Below are positions 25,701-34,294 of a DNA stretch of 51,839 nucleotides, piece after piece. The position numbers were made by a program, and so were the translations under genes. Numbering within the stretch: position 1 is the stretch's first letter; each line of letters begins with the position of its first letter. The notes beneath the pieces were generated by a model, which saw only the letters and a list, made by a program, of their open reading frames with translations, was not told the origin of the DNA and made no database searches. This stretch comes from Spirochaetia bacterium (GTDB taxonomy: Bacteria > Spirochaetota > Spirochaetia > Treponematales > Rectinemataceae), in NCBI GenBank assembly GCA_029975555.1, contig JARKOY010000177.1, positions 1-51,839 on the forward strand, read 5' to 3'.

Positions 25701-25734
25701 GTTTAATAGTGTGACACCATATTAAACGATCGTT
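25701..25734. repeat. Two adjacent dyads, possible operator
   Basis: Positions 25701-25727 form a 27-base dyad: GTTTAATA and TATTAAAC arms, with an inner GTG-A-CAC, 11 of 13 positions paired. It overlaps a perfect 10-bp palindrome AACGATCGTT at 25725-25734. The block is AT-rich against GC-rich neighbours and sits at the end of the PIN remnant, about 140 bases upstream of the DUF39 promoter. It could be an operator or a terminator lacking a T tract. Confidence 0.4.
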
Positions 25735-26075
25735 GAATAGGGGAAATAGATGAGACGAGGGATAGAAGGAGATTGGGAAGCCTGGATAGATTTCTTTTGG
25801 GAAGGAGTTGAATTGACGGCTGCCAATGCCCTGGATACTGCCAGACCACTGCTCAACCTATTGTAGGTCGCCATGCTTCCACGGTGCTGAGAGTCTATCA
25901 GGTATTCTGCAAGCGCCCGCTTGTCAGGGTGAATCAGGTTTGTGAACGTACTCGACTTTCCTTTATAATAAATAGCATCGAGGTTCCGTGTGACGACGCA
26001 GTCCGCCTTCACACGCGTAGCACGCTGCGCGACAAGCGCGTCTTCGAAGTGCGGCATGCGCTGTTCGGTGACCAT
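25722..26075 (-). pseudogene. Truncated PIN-domain (VapC-like) remnant
   Basis: The 117-codon frame contains only the C-terminal part of a PIN nuclease: HFEDALVAQRA, with the third acidic residue, and CVVTRNLD, the TRN-D motif. The N-terminal half with the first two catalytic Asp residues is missing, because the frame begins just beyond the stop of the ABC gene. The tail after about residue 55 has no PIN similarity and is Ser/Ala-rich, as in decayed sequence. No antitoxin gene is near. Most likely a broken toxin left after a deletion or insertion. A weak full-protein alternative cannot be excluded. Confidence 0.5.
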
Positions 26076-26105
26076 GATGGGCGCATCGCTGCCCTGCCTA
26101 CGTGC

Positions 26106-27923
26106 CTACGTATTCTGGCGCCACCTCAGCAGATACGCCTCGATGGCGTCGATGATCAGGTAGAGGAAAAGTCCGAACAGGGAGAGTGTGAGGATGGCCG
26201 CGTACATGTCGGGGTAGTCGATGCGCGACCAGGCGTCCATGATGTACCAGCCGAGCCCGTCGATGGAGGCGAAGGTCTCCGAAAGAAAGAGTACGGCGAT
26301 GGCGGTGCCCAGGCTGACGCGGAGCGCCGACATGAGCGCCGGCATCGTGGACGGCACAATTGCGAGCCTAATGATAGAATATCGGGAAAAGCCGAGAATT
26401 TTTACGCTGTCGAGCAGGGCAGGGGCGATGCTCTTGGCGGCGTCGCGTCCTGTCACGAAGAGCTGGCCGAAGATGACAAGCCCCATCAGGGCCACCTTCG
26501 AGGCGTCGCCGAGACCCAAAAAGAGCATGAGGATGGGGAGGAATGCCACCTTCGGGATCGGGTGGAAGAAGTAGATGAGAGGGGCAAAGACGTTGTCGAA
26601 GAAGCGGACTCGCCCCGCCAAGAGCCCCAGCGTCCACGCGAGCGGCCCTGCTACCAGCAGGGCAAGAAAGACACGCCGCGCCGAGGCCAGCACGTGAATC
26701 TGGAAGATGCCCCTGTGCAGGTTCTCCGCAAAGCTGGCGAAGGCGAGCCCAGGCGAGGGCAGGAAGGGACGGTTCAACAGGGCCGCCGCAGCCCACCACA
26801 CCAGACAGAGAACAATCGCGGCCGCGAGGGTCTGCGCGGTTTTTATCAGGAATTTCGAGGCCGAGGGGGACAGCGCCGAGGCCGAAGGCGCCGGGACAGC
26901 GCCGGAGGCCTCTTTGGGAGCCGTGGGTTTTGCAGGCCCTGGGCGTGGAGGCGTCGAGGTGCGGCGTCGGAACTTCCTCAGCAGCGTATGCCGCACTCCT
27001 CCCACATCAAGGCTCTGACTGGCCGGCTCTGTCGCAGATGAGCCTGCGCCTTGTGCGGCCCGCGCGTTCCGTGCCACCGCCTCATCGAAGGTGCGGCGGA
27101 GCTTTCCCACCGCGGAGAGGTACGACGCGCTCTGACGAGGATCGGATGGGCCTAAAGCCCCAGAGGATGAGCACTGGACCGCACTAGTTGGATCAGGCGG
27201 CGTGGCTGCCGTCTGCGCTGGCCGCGACTCTGGAACACCTGGACCCTTTGGGGCTTGTTCCTGGACTTGTTCCCACAGGTGGGGATTATGCACCACCGTA
27301 CCGCTTTTTACCGGCATGCTGCCGTCGAAGATGAGGATGTCGTCGGCCAGATACACCGCCTCTTCGATCGAGTGCGTGACGAGGATGATGGTCGTGTGGT
27401 GGGCGCGCTGGATGGTGCGCAGCATGTCCTGAACCGACTCGCGGGTCAGCGCATCGAGGCTCGAGAATGGTTCATCCATGAGCACGAGGTCTGCGTCGAG
27501 TGCGAGGGCCCTCGCCACCGCAACCCTCTGCTGCATGCCCCCCGAAAGTCGCACAGGGTATGCTCTTCGCCACTGAGACAGACCGAGCTCTTCGAGAATG
27601 TCGCGGACCCGCCTGCGGCGCTCCTCGGCAGGCATGCCGAGGGCCTCGAGTCCAAGGCCTGCGTTGCGCTCCACTGTCAGCCAGGGCAAGAGGCCGAAGT
27701 CCTGAAAAATGAAGCCGATCCTCGACTGCTGCGTCAGTATTTTGCCACCCTGAGGAACGAGGAGACCTGCGATGAGCCGTAAGAGCGTGGTCTTGCCGCA
27801 GCCCGACGGCCCTACGACCGCGGTGATCCGCCCTTCTTCGAACTGGGCTGAAAATTGGTCGAATACGGGGATCGGAATGCCGCGGACGGTATAGGAAAAG
27901 CGTATGTCTTCGAGGCTTACCAT
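26106..27923 (-). CDS. ABC importer ATPase-permease fusion (SsuB-SsuC type)
   Basis: A 605-residue fusion of two normally separate importer subunits. Residues 1-217 are an SsuB/TauB-type ATPase (Walker A GPSGCGKTT, signature LSGGMQQR, Walker B LVLMDEPFSSLD, switch His in LVTHS). Residues 218-355 are a linker rich in Pro, Ala and Ser. Residues 356-605 are an SsuC-type permease with its EAA loop (SVKILGFSRYSIIRLAIVP). The start is the ATG at 27923, which overlaps the binding-protein stop by 7 bases. It is the last gene of the ubiD-ubiA-ubiX-SBP operon. One polypeptide carrying both parts would dimerise to a full transporter. Confidence 0.88.
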   Translation of the reverse strand: MVSLEDIRFSYTVRGIPIPVFDQFSAQFEEGRITAVVGPSGCGKTTLLRLIAGLLVPQGGKILTQQSRIGFIFQDFGLLPWLTVERNAGLGLEALGMPAEERRRRVRDILEELGLSQWRRAYPVRLSGGMQQRVAVARALALDADLVLMDEPFSSLDALTRESVQDMLRTIQRAHHTTIILVTHSIEEAVYLADDILIFDGSMPVKSGTVVHNPHLWEQVQEQAPKGPGVPESRPAQTAATPPDPTSAVQCSSSGALGPSDPRQSASYLSAVGKLRRTFDEAVARNARAAQGAGSSATEPASQSLDVGGVRHTLLRKFRRRTSTPPRPGPAKPTAPKEASGAVPAPSASALSPSASKFLIKTAQTLAAAIVLCLVWWAAAALLNRPFLPSPGLAFASFAENLHRGIFQIHVLASARRVFLALLVAGPLAWTLGLLAGRVRFFDNVFAPLIYFFHPIPKVAFLPILMLFLGLGDASKVALMGLVIFGQLFVTGRDAAKSIAPALLDSVKILGFSRYSIIRLAIVPSTMPALMSALRVSLGTAIAVLFLSETFASIDGLGWYIMDAWSRIDYPDMYAAILTLSLFGLFLYLIIDAIEAYLLRWRQNT

Positions 27924-28846
27924 CCGCTTACCATGCCGGCGTCGACGAGGTCGGCAGGCTTTGGCAGCGCCTTGACGAGGCCCTTCGAAAGAAGCCACGC
28001 TTCAGCGCTCTCGATACCCGCCTGAGATGGAAGGCGCGGTTTCACGTACGTCGGGAACACAAAGGCGCGCGCAGCCTCTTCGGGGAAGCTGAGCGAGTCG
28101 ACGAGCACCTGTCTGTACTGGTCGGGCCTGGCGTTGATGCGCTGAGCCGCTTCCCAGTATGCCCGGTAGAGACGCTGGATCGCGGCGGCGTTCTTCGCGA
28201 TGACCGAAGGCGGGAAGGCGAGGACTCCCGCCTCGAGCCCAGAGTCGTCCGAAGAAACGAGGATCTTCGCCCCGCGGAGCTTCGCTGCGGTGAGGAAGGG
28301 CTCCGGTAAGACCGCGGCGGCGATCTGATCCGAGAGCAGCATTTCGAGCCGCACCGGCATCTTGGGCACCGGAACCAGGGCGAGGGCGTTCTGGCCGAGT
28401 CCAGCCTGCTTTGCGCTCCAGTCGGCGAAGTAGTGGATGATGGTGTTGAGGGACACCGCGACGTTTTTCCCCTCAAGCTCCTTCATGGACTGAATGTTCG
28501 ACGTGGGAGAGACGGCCACCCCGTAGCGGCCGTTTGTGAGGCTCGTGATCTTGAGCGGAAAGCCCCCCTGGTTTGCGAGGACCACGGCGAGCACATCGGT
28601 CACCGCGCCGTCGATTTTCCCAGCCTGCAGGGCGGAGTCGCGCTCCACCGCGCTCGAGAAGCGCACAAGGCTGACCTCGATGCCCTCGCGCTGGAACAAG
28701 CCCTCGTTCGCCGCAACGATGAACGGAAGAGAATCGGCATCCGCGAAGATTCCGATGCGCAAGGGAGCGGATGCCGCCGACGAAGACTGTGCCCATGGCT
28801 GCACGAGCGCCGCAAGCGCCCACAAAAGAACAAAGAAGGTTTTCAT
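27917..28846 (-). CDS. NMT1/SsuA-like ABC substrate-binding protein
   Basis: A 309-residue periplasmic binding protein with a signal peptide (MKTFFVLLWALAALVQPWAQ). The mature start RIGIFADADSLPFIVAANEGLFQREGI is typical of the nitrate/sulfonate/thiamine-precursor class. The start at 28846 is chosen because the signal peptide begins there; the ribosome-binding site lies in the end of ubiX. The ligand is unknown. Its position between quinone-type prenyltransfer and decarboxylase genes and its own ATPase-permease suggests an aromatic or prenyl-acceptor precursor, but this is inference from neighbours. Confidence 0.85.
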   Translation of the reverse strand: MKTFFVLLWALAALVQPWAQSSSAASAPLRIGIFADADSLPFIVAANEGLFQREGIEVSLVRFSSAVERDSALQAGKIDGAVTDVLAVVLANQGGFPLKITSLTNGRYGVAVSPTSNIQSMKELEGKNVAVSLNTIIHYFADWSAKQAGLGQNALALVPVPKMPVRLEMLLSDQIAAAVLPEPFLTAAKLRGAKILVSSDDSGLEAGVLAFPPSVIAKNAAAIQRLYRAYWEAAQRINARPDQYRQVLVDSLSFPEEAARAFVFPTYVKPRLPSQAGIESAEAWLLSKGLVKALPKPADLVDAGMVSGW

Positions 28847-28850
28847 GGAA

Positions 28851-29456
28851 TTATGGCTCCTCTCGACTCCATCTATAGACATTTTTGTCGACAATGCCCA
28901 GATGGTCAAGTATTCGATAGACGACGGTGTCCACCAGGGATTCGATGTCCTTAGGTTTGCCGTAAAAGCTCGGGGATGCAGGGAGGATCACGGCGCCCGC
29001 TTCCTTGAGCTGGGCCATGGCGCGGAGCGAGATGAGAGAGAGCGGCGTCTCGCGGGGCACGACGATGAGCGGCCAGCCCTCCTTGAGGGCAACGGCGCCC
29101 GCGCGGTGGATGAGGTTCGAACAGCTCCCGCTCGAAATGGCGCCCAGTGTGCCCATGGAACAGGGCACGACGACGGTGCCCGAGAGGCGGAAGGAGCCTG
29201 AGGCGACGGAAGCCGAAAAATCCTCGTTGTCGTGGAGCTTGATGAGGGCAGGTCCCCCCTCGGGGCCGCCCTGTTTCTGCAGCTTTCCAAGCCAGTAGCC
29301 CAGCGGCCTGCCCGTCTCTTCAAGAAGCACGCGAGCACCCCACTCGCTCGCCACCACGTGGAGAATGACGCCCCTCGCCGCGAGTGCGGACATGAGGCGT
29401 AACGCATAGACGGCCCCGGACGCGCCGGTTATGCAGACGAGGTAGCGTGTGGACAT
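28851..29456 (-). CDS. ubiX: UbiX/MqnM-like flavin prenyltransferase
   Basis: A 201-residue flavoprotein of the UbiX/Pad1 family, which makes the prenylated FMN cofactor of UbiD decarboxylases. The N-terminus CITGASGAVYALRLM is the family's FMN-binding start. GTLGAISSGSCSNLIHRA and VPRETPLSLI complete the signature. It is encoded in the same operon as its client UbiD, with UbiA between them. In futalosine-route menaquinone producers the equivalent protein is called MqnM. The next gene starts 4 bases after its stop. Confidence 0.94.
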   Translation of the reverse strand: MSTRYLVCITGASGAVYALRLMSALAARGVILHVVASEWGARVLLEETGRPLGYWLGKLQKQGGPEGGPALIKLHDNEDFSASVASGSFRLSGTVVVPCSMGTLGAISSGSCSNLIHRAGAVALKEGWPLIVVPRETPLSLISLRAMAQLKEAGAVILPASPSFYGKPKDIESLVDTVVYRILDHLGIVDKNVYRWSREEP

Positions 29457-29465
29457 GGACTCATT

Positions 29466-30452
29466 CTAGCGTACGTAAATATCCAACGCAACACCGAATA
29501 GATAGATCACAGGAAGAATCTGATTCAGCGTGTAGGCCGCCAGCTTGATCCGGCGTTCGGATTTTTGGGCCGAAATGAGGTGCTCTGCCACAAGAAGAAC
29601 AAAACAGAGGGCGAGGGCGATTCCCGTACAGAGCCCTGGTGCCTCCCAGAAACAGTAAATGCTTGCGAAGCCTACCAATGCGCCCGCGTGACTCAGCGCG
29701 GCGAAGATGCGGCCGCCCCTTTCGCCGAAGCGGGCCGGAATCGAATAGAGGTGCTCCTTGCGGTCAAATTCGATGTCCTGAAGCGCGTAGAGTATATCGA
29801 ATCCGGCGACCCAGAGGGCCACGCCCGCAGTGAGGGGAAAGTAACGAAGCCGGAATGCCCCAGAGATGCCCAAGAATGCGCCCATGGTGGCTGCCGAGCA
29901 GGCGGTGCCGAGCCAGTAGTGGGACAGCCACGTGAAGCGCTTTGTGTACGAGTATCCGAAGAGGAGGACTCCGGCCACAGGCAAGAGCATGACGCAGAGC
30001 GGGTTGAGCATGGCCGCGCCGAGCACGAGGAGGACGAGCATCGCGGCGGTGAAGAGCCAGAGGTCGCGGGGCCTGAGCTGGCCGCTCGGGAGATGCCTGC
30101 CTGCGGTCCGCGGATTCTTCGCGTCGATGTCCCTGTCGATGATGCGGTTGAGGGCGTTGGCGGCATTGCGCGCGCCGAAGGCGGCGACGACGATCCAGAA
30201 AAGTTTCCAAAGGGGAGGTCGGCCACCAGTCTCCAGCAGTATCGCGCTGATCACGAAGGGGAGAGAAAAGAGCGTGTGAGAGATCATCACGGAGTCGCCG
30301 ATCGCGCAGAGGCGCCACAAAAGGCCGCGCGGGCGCGCGCCGTTAGGCTCGCCAGTTGGCGAGCCGGGACCTGTGCCAGTAGGCCCACCATAGGAGGCAC
30401 TTTTAGCCGCCTTCAGCGGCCGCCTCTCAGCGTTTCGTCTGTCCAATGCCAT
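29466..30452 (-). CDS. ubiA: UbiA/MqnP-like aromatic prenyltransferase
   Basis: A 328-residue membrane protein with about eight or nine helices. Both prenyl-diphosphate motifs are present: NRIIDRDID (NxxxDxxxD) and QDIEFD. Substrate would be a hydroxylated aromatic acid (4-hydroxybenzoate or dihydroxynaphthoate) joined to a polyprenyl chain. The N-terminal 45 residues before GLLWRLCAIGDSVMISHTLF are Gly/Pro-rich and not family-like. The start at 30452 is preferred over 30470 because GGAAAG precedes it. It overlaps the end of ubiD by 26 bases. Confidence 0.9.
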   Translation of the reverse strand: MALDRRNAERRPLKAAKSASYGGPTGTGPGSPTGEPNGARPRGLLWRLCAIGDSVMISHTLFSLPFVISAILLETGGRPPLWKLFWIVVAAFGARNAANALNRIIDRDIDAKNPRTAGRHLPSGQLRPRDLWLFTAAMLVLLVLGAAMLNPLCVMLLPVAGVLLFGYSYTKRFTWLSHYWLGTACSAATMGAFLGISGAFRLRYFPLTAGVALWVAGFDILYALQDIEFDRKEHLYSIPARFGERGGRIFAALSHAGALVGFASIYCFWEAPGLCTGIALALCFVLLVAEHLISAQKSERRIKLAAYTLNQILPVIYLFGVALDIYVR

Positions 30453-31893
30453 AGTCTTTCCATCGCGCATTGACGAGCTCGACGATGTCGGCGCGCATCG
30501 AGAGCGGGTCAGGCCACTCGCGCTCGTGGCCTTCTTCGGGCCACTTGCGCGTCGCGTCGACGCCGAGGCGGGTCCCGAAGCGCGGCGCAGGCGAGGCGTG
30601 GTCGAGCGCGTCGAGCGGGCCTTTTGAGAACACCAGGTCGCGCTCCGCGTCGATGTTGTTGAAGACTCGCCATGCGACCGTCGAGGTGTCCTGCACGGAG
30701 ATGTCGTCGTCCACCACGACGATAAGCTTTGTGTACATGAGCTGTCCCATACCCCAGAGGAAGTTCATGACCTTGCGCGCCTGGCCTGGGTAGCGCTTGC
30801 GGATCGACACGAGGACACAGTTGTGGAAGACCCCTTCCATGGGCATGTTGATGTCGCTGATCTCCGGGCAGAGCTGTTTGAGGAGCGGCAAAAAGAGGCG
30901 CTCCGTGGCCTTTGCGAGGAAGCAGTCCTCCTTCGGTGGGATGCCGACGATGGTGGCCGGGTACACGGGGTTTTCGCGCCGCGTCATGCGCTCGAGGTGG
31001 AAGACGGGGTACTCGTCGGGCAGGGAATAGAAGCCGGTGTGGTCTCCGAAGGGGCCTTCGGTGCGGAGTTCATCGGGGTCGACGTAGCCTTCGAGGATGA
31101 ACTCCGCGTCCGCGGGCGCGAGGATCCCCGTGTCGCCGATCTCGACGACCTCGGCGGGTCTGCCGCGCAAGAATCCTGCGAACATTGCCTCCCAGATGCC
31201 CTCGGGCAAGGGCGCGGTGGCGGCGTAGGTGACCGCGGGATCTCCGCCCAAGGCGACGACAACGGGCATGCGGCGCGCCTGCGCACGGTATTTTTGGAAG
31301 GCGTGTGCGCCGTCCTTGTGGATGTGCCAGTGCATGCCGGCGGTACGGTCGTCGTAGACCTGCATGCGGTACATCCCCCAGTTCTGGGCCCCTGTCTCGG
31401 GGTCGACCGTACAGACGACAGGCAGGGTGAGAAAGCGTCCGCCGTCCTGCGGCCAGCACTGTATCACGGGGAGGCTGTCGAAGCCCCTTGCGTCCGCAAC
31501 CTCGCGGCAGCGCGCGCGCCGCACTTTTTTCGGCATGAGCGAGCGCGCCACGGGCAGTTTGGGCAGTGCCTCGGGGAGGGTCGAGAGCAGCGAAAAGTCC
31601 CTCAGCTGGCTCCATGCCCACGCGATGAGCGATTCGATCTCGTTCGCCTTGGCGTCGAGACTCTCGGCGCCGAGCGACCACGCCATACGTCGCTCGGACC
31701 CATATGCATTGATGAGAAGGGGCCACTCGGAACCGCGCACGTGCTCGAAGAGCAGGGCAGGCCCACCCGCCCGCATCACTCTGTCGGCGATTTCCGTGAT
31801 CTCGAGGACGGGATCGACTTCGACGGATATCCTGACCAGCTCGCCTTTGGATTCAAGAAAGGAAATGAATTCCTGTAACCCGCTGTATGCCAT
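30427..31893 (-). CDS. ubiD: UbiD/MqnL-like prenyl-FMN decarboxylase
   Basis: A 488-residue decarboxylase of the UbiD family, removing a carboxylate from a prenylated aromatic acid with the cofactor made by UbiX. The family region EGPFGDHTGFYSLPDEYP is intact, as is QDTSTVAWRVFNNID. Length matches UbiD. The start at 31893 (MAYSGLQEF) gives the usual N-terminus. A longer frame to 31929 lacks support. There is no ribosome-binding site in front of this ATG, but a -10 box ends 7 bases upstream, so the message may be almost leaderless. It is first in the five-gene operon. Confidence 0.93.
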   Translation of the reverse strand: MAYSGLQEFISFLESKGELVRISVEVDPVLEITEIADRVMRAGGPALLFEHVRGSEWPLLINAYGSERRMAWSLGAESLDAKANEIESLIAWAWSQLRDFSLLSTLPEALPKLPVARSLMPKKVRRARCREVADARGFDSLPVIQCWPQDGGRFLTLPVVCTVDPETGAQNWGMYRMQVYDDRTAGMHWHIHKDGAHAFQKYRAQARRMPVVVALGGDPAVTYAATAPLPEGIWEAMFAGFLRGRPAEVVEIGDTGILAPADAEFILEGYVDPDELRTEGPFGDHTGFYSLPDEYPVFHLERMTRRENPVYPATIVGIPPKEDCFLAKATERLFLPLLKQLCPEISDINMPMEGVFHNCVLVSIRKRYPGQARKVMNFLWGMGQLMYTKLIVVVDDDISVQDTSTVAWRVFNNIDAERDLVFSKGPLDALDHASPAPRFGTRLGVDATRKWPEEGHEREWPDPLSMRADIVELVNARWKDYGIGQTKR

Positions 31894-31900
31894 GAGCCAT

Positions 31901-31929
31901 AGTATACTGGCGGAGGGGAAGATGGCCAA
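31901..31929 (-). promoter_or_regulatory. Promoter of the ubiD operon, very short leader
   Basis: On the minus strand, TTGGCC (31929-31924), a 17-base spacer and TATACT (31906-31901). Transcription would begin at or within a few bases of the ubiD ATG at 31893. The -35 lies in the palindrome GGCCAAGGCC (31924-31933), shared with the divergent promoter on the other side. Confidence 0.5.
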
Positions 31930-31933
31930 GGCC

Positions 31934-31942
31934 TGTTATAAT
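31934..31942 (+). promoter_or_regulatory. Extended -10 promoter of the ABC export operon
   Basis: TGTTATAAT is an exact extended -10 (TGnTATAAT). There is no recognisable -35, which extended -10 promoters do not need. The start site would be near 31949, giving a leader of about 80 bases to the ATPase ATG at 32029. Confidence 0.6.
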
Positions 31943-32028
31943 TATTCATTTTATTTTCAGTACTTTCATATGGAAACAGCCTTCGAAAATCGTTAGGATT
32001 GAGCCTGAATTTCTGAAAAGGAAGTGCC

Positions 32029-32771
<743 letters not shown>

Positions 32772-32775
<4 letters not shown>

Positions 32776-34292
32776 TCGCAGCTCGACTGGCGTGGGGCAA
32801 CCTCGGCCTGCACCGGCGAAAGTCGCTCCTCATCGGCATGATCATGGGCATGGGAATTCTCATTCTGTTTCTGGGCAACTCCCTCATCGACACGGCGCTT
32901 TCAGGGCTTCAGCGGATGTTCGTGCAGGGCTACACCGGCGACCTCATGGTCACCGGCCCCACCGAATTTCCTACCACGGTGCTCGGCGAGACCGCGGGGA
33001 GCGAGGAAGTGCTCCCGCACATCGCTCAGATAAAAAAATACGAGGATTTTCTGGCGAGCCGAAGCGACGTCGCGTCGACTCTGCCCCTTCTGAGTGGACA
33101 GGTGTCGTTTGGCATCGGCGAGACCGAGCTCGGTTCCGGGTACTGCTTCGGCGTGAACGTGGAGGACTACCGCACATTCTTCCCCGACAACGTGACGCTG
33201 GTGACCGGCGACTGGCCGACGGCGGACGACGGGCCGTGGGTTCTGCTCTCCGAGCCCACGCTCGAGCTCCTCAACAGGAGCGCATCGAGCCCCGTGGGGC
33301 CTGGAACGAAGATCATCATGACGGCGCTCGCGAACTCCGCGGGCACGGTCATCCGCGAGGTCACCGTGAAGGGCGTGATCAAATTCAACCAGAGTAACCA
33401 GCAGCTCGCCGGCATCACCTTGGTCGATGCGGACACCATGCGCGACCTTCTGGGATTCGCGAGCCTCAGGGACGGCGCTCCGGTGCTGTCGGCACGAGAG
33501 GCGGCCTTTGTGGCCGGCTTCGACCCGAACAGCCTGTTCAACGAGCTCTTCGCCGGCAGCGGAACGACGGTGAATGGGGCGGCCCAGGAGTCCCTGAGCC
33601 CGGATACGGGCGGCTCAGGCAGTAGCTTAGCTCAGAGCCCGGACCAGGACTCTGCTTTTTCCTCCGCGCAGACGAGCACCCAGACGAGCGTGGTGGCCGA
33701 CGTCGTGCCCGCCTGGCAGTTCCTGCTCGTGCGCGTCAAGCCCGGGGCCAGCACCTCGAGGCTTTTGTCCGATCTTTCGGCCTTCTCGGCGAAGCTCGGC
33801 GACGGAGACCGCGTGCAGGACTGGGTCGCGGGCGCGGGCAAGGTGGCGCGCACCGCCGTGACCATCAGGCTGGCCTTCGACCTCCTCGTGGCGGTCGTGG
33901 CTGTCGTCGTGGTCATGATCATGATGAACGTGCTCATCATCTCGGTGAACGAGCGGCTCTACGAGATCGGCACGCTTCGCGCCATCGGCGCAAAGCGTCG
34001 CGTCGTGCGGAGCATGATCCTGTACGAGACGGCCTTCCTTGCCCTCATCGCGGGTGCGGCGGGGCTGCTCGTGGGTCTTCTTTTGCTCCTGATCCTCGGA
34101 AAGGTCGGGATCAGGGCACCGAACCTCTTCTTCGAGGCGCTGTTCGGGGGACAGGTGCTCAAGCCAATGGTGTCCGGAGGGGCCGCGCTTCGGGCATTCC
34201 TTTGGATTTTGGCGATGGGCCTCGGCGCGTCATGGTATCCGACCGTGGTCGCTCTGCGGATCGAGCCGGTCATCGCCATGAGAGGAGACTGA
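32772..34292 (+). CDS. FtsX/MacB-type ABC permease 1
   Basis: A 506-residue permease with one N-terminal helix (about 15-40), a large periplasmic domain, and three C-terminal helices (near 370-395, 420-450 and 470-495). The NERLYEIGTLRAIGAKRRVVRSMILYE segment is the MacB/LolC coupling region. A Ser/Thr/Gln-rich insert (about residues 275-315) interrupts the periplasmic domain. It pairs with the ATPase upstream and the second permease three bases downstream, giving a LolC/LolE-like heterodimer. The first residues can be read from ATG 32772, overlapping the ATPase stop. Confidence 0.9.
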
Positions 34293-34294
34293 CA

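Noticed and set aside
29105-29125. tRNA-like GGTTCGA motif
   Set aside because: It lies within ubiX codons and has no acceptor or anticodon arms around it.
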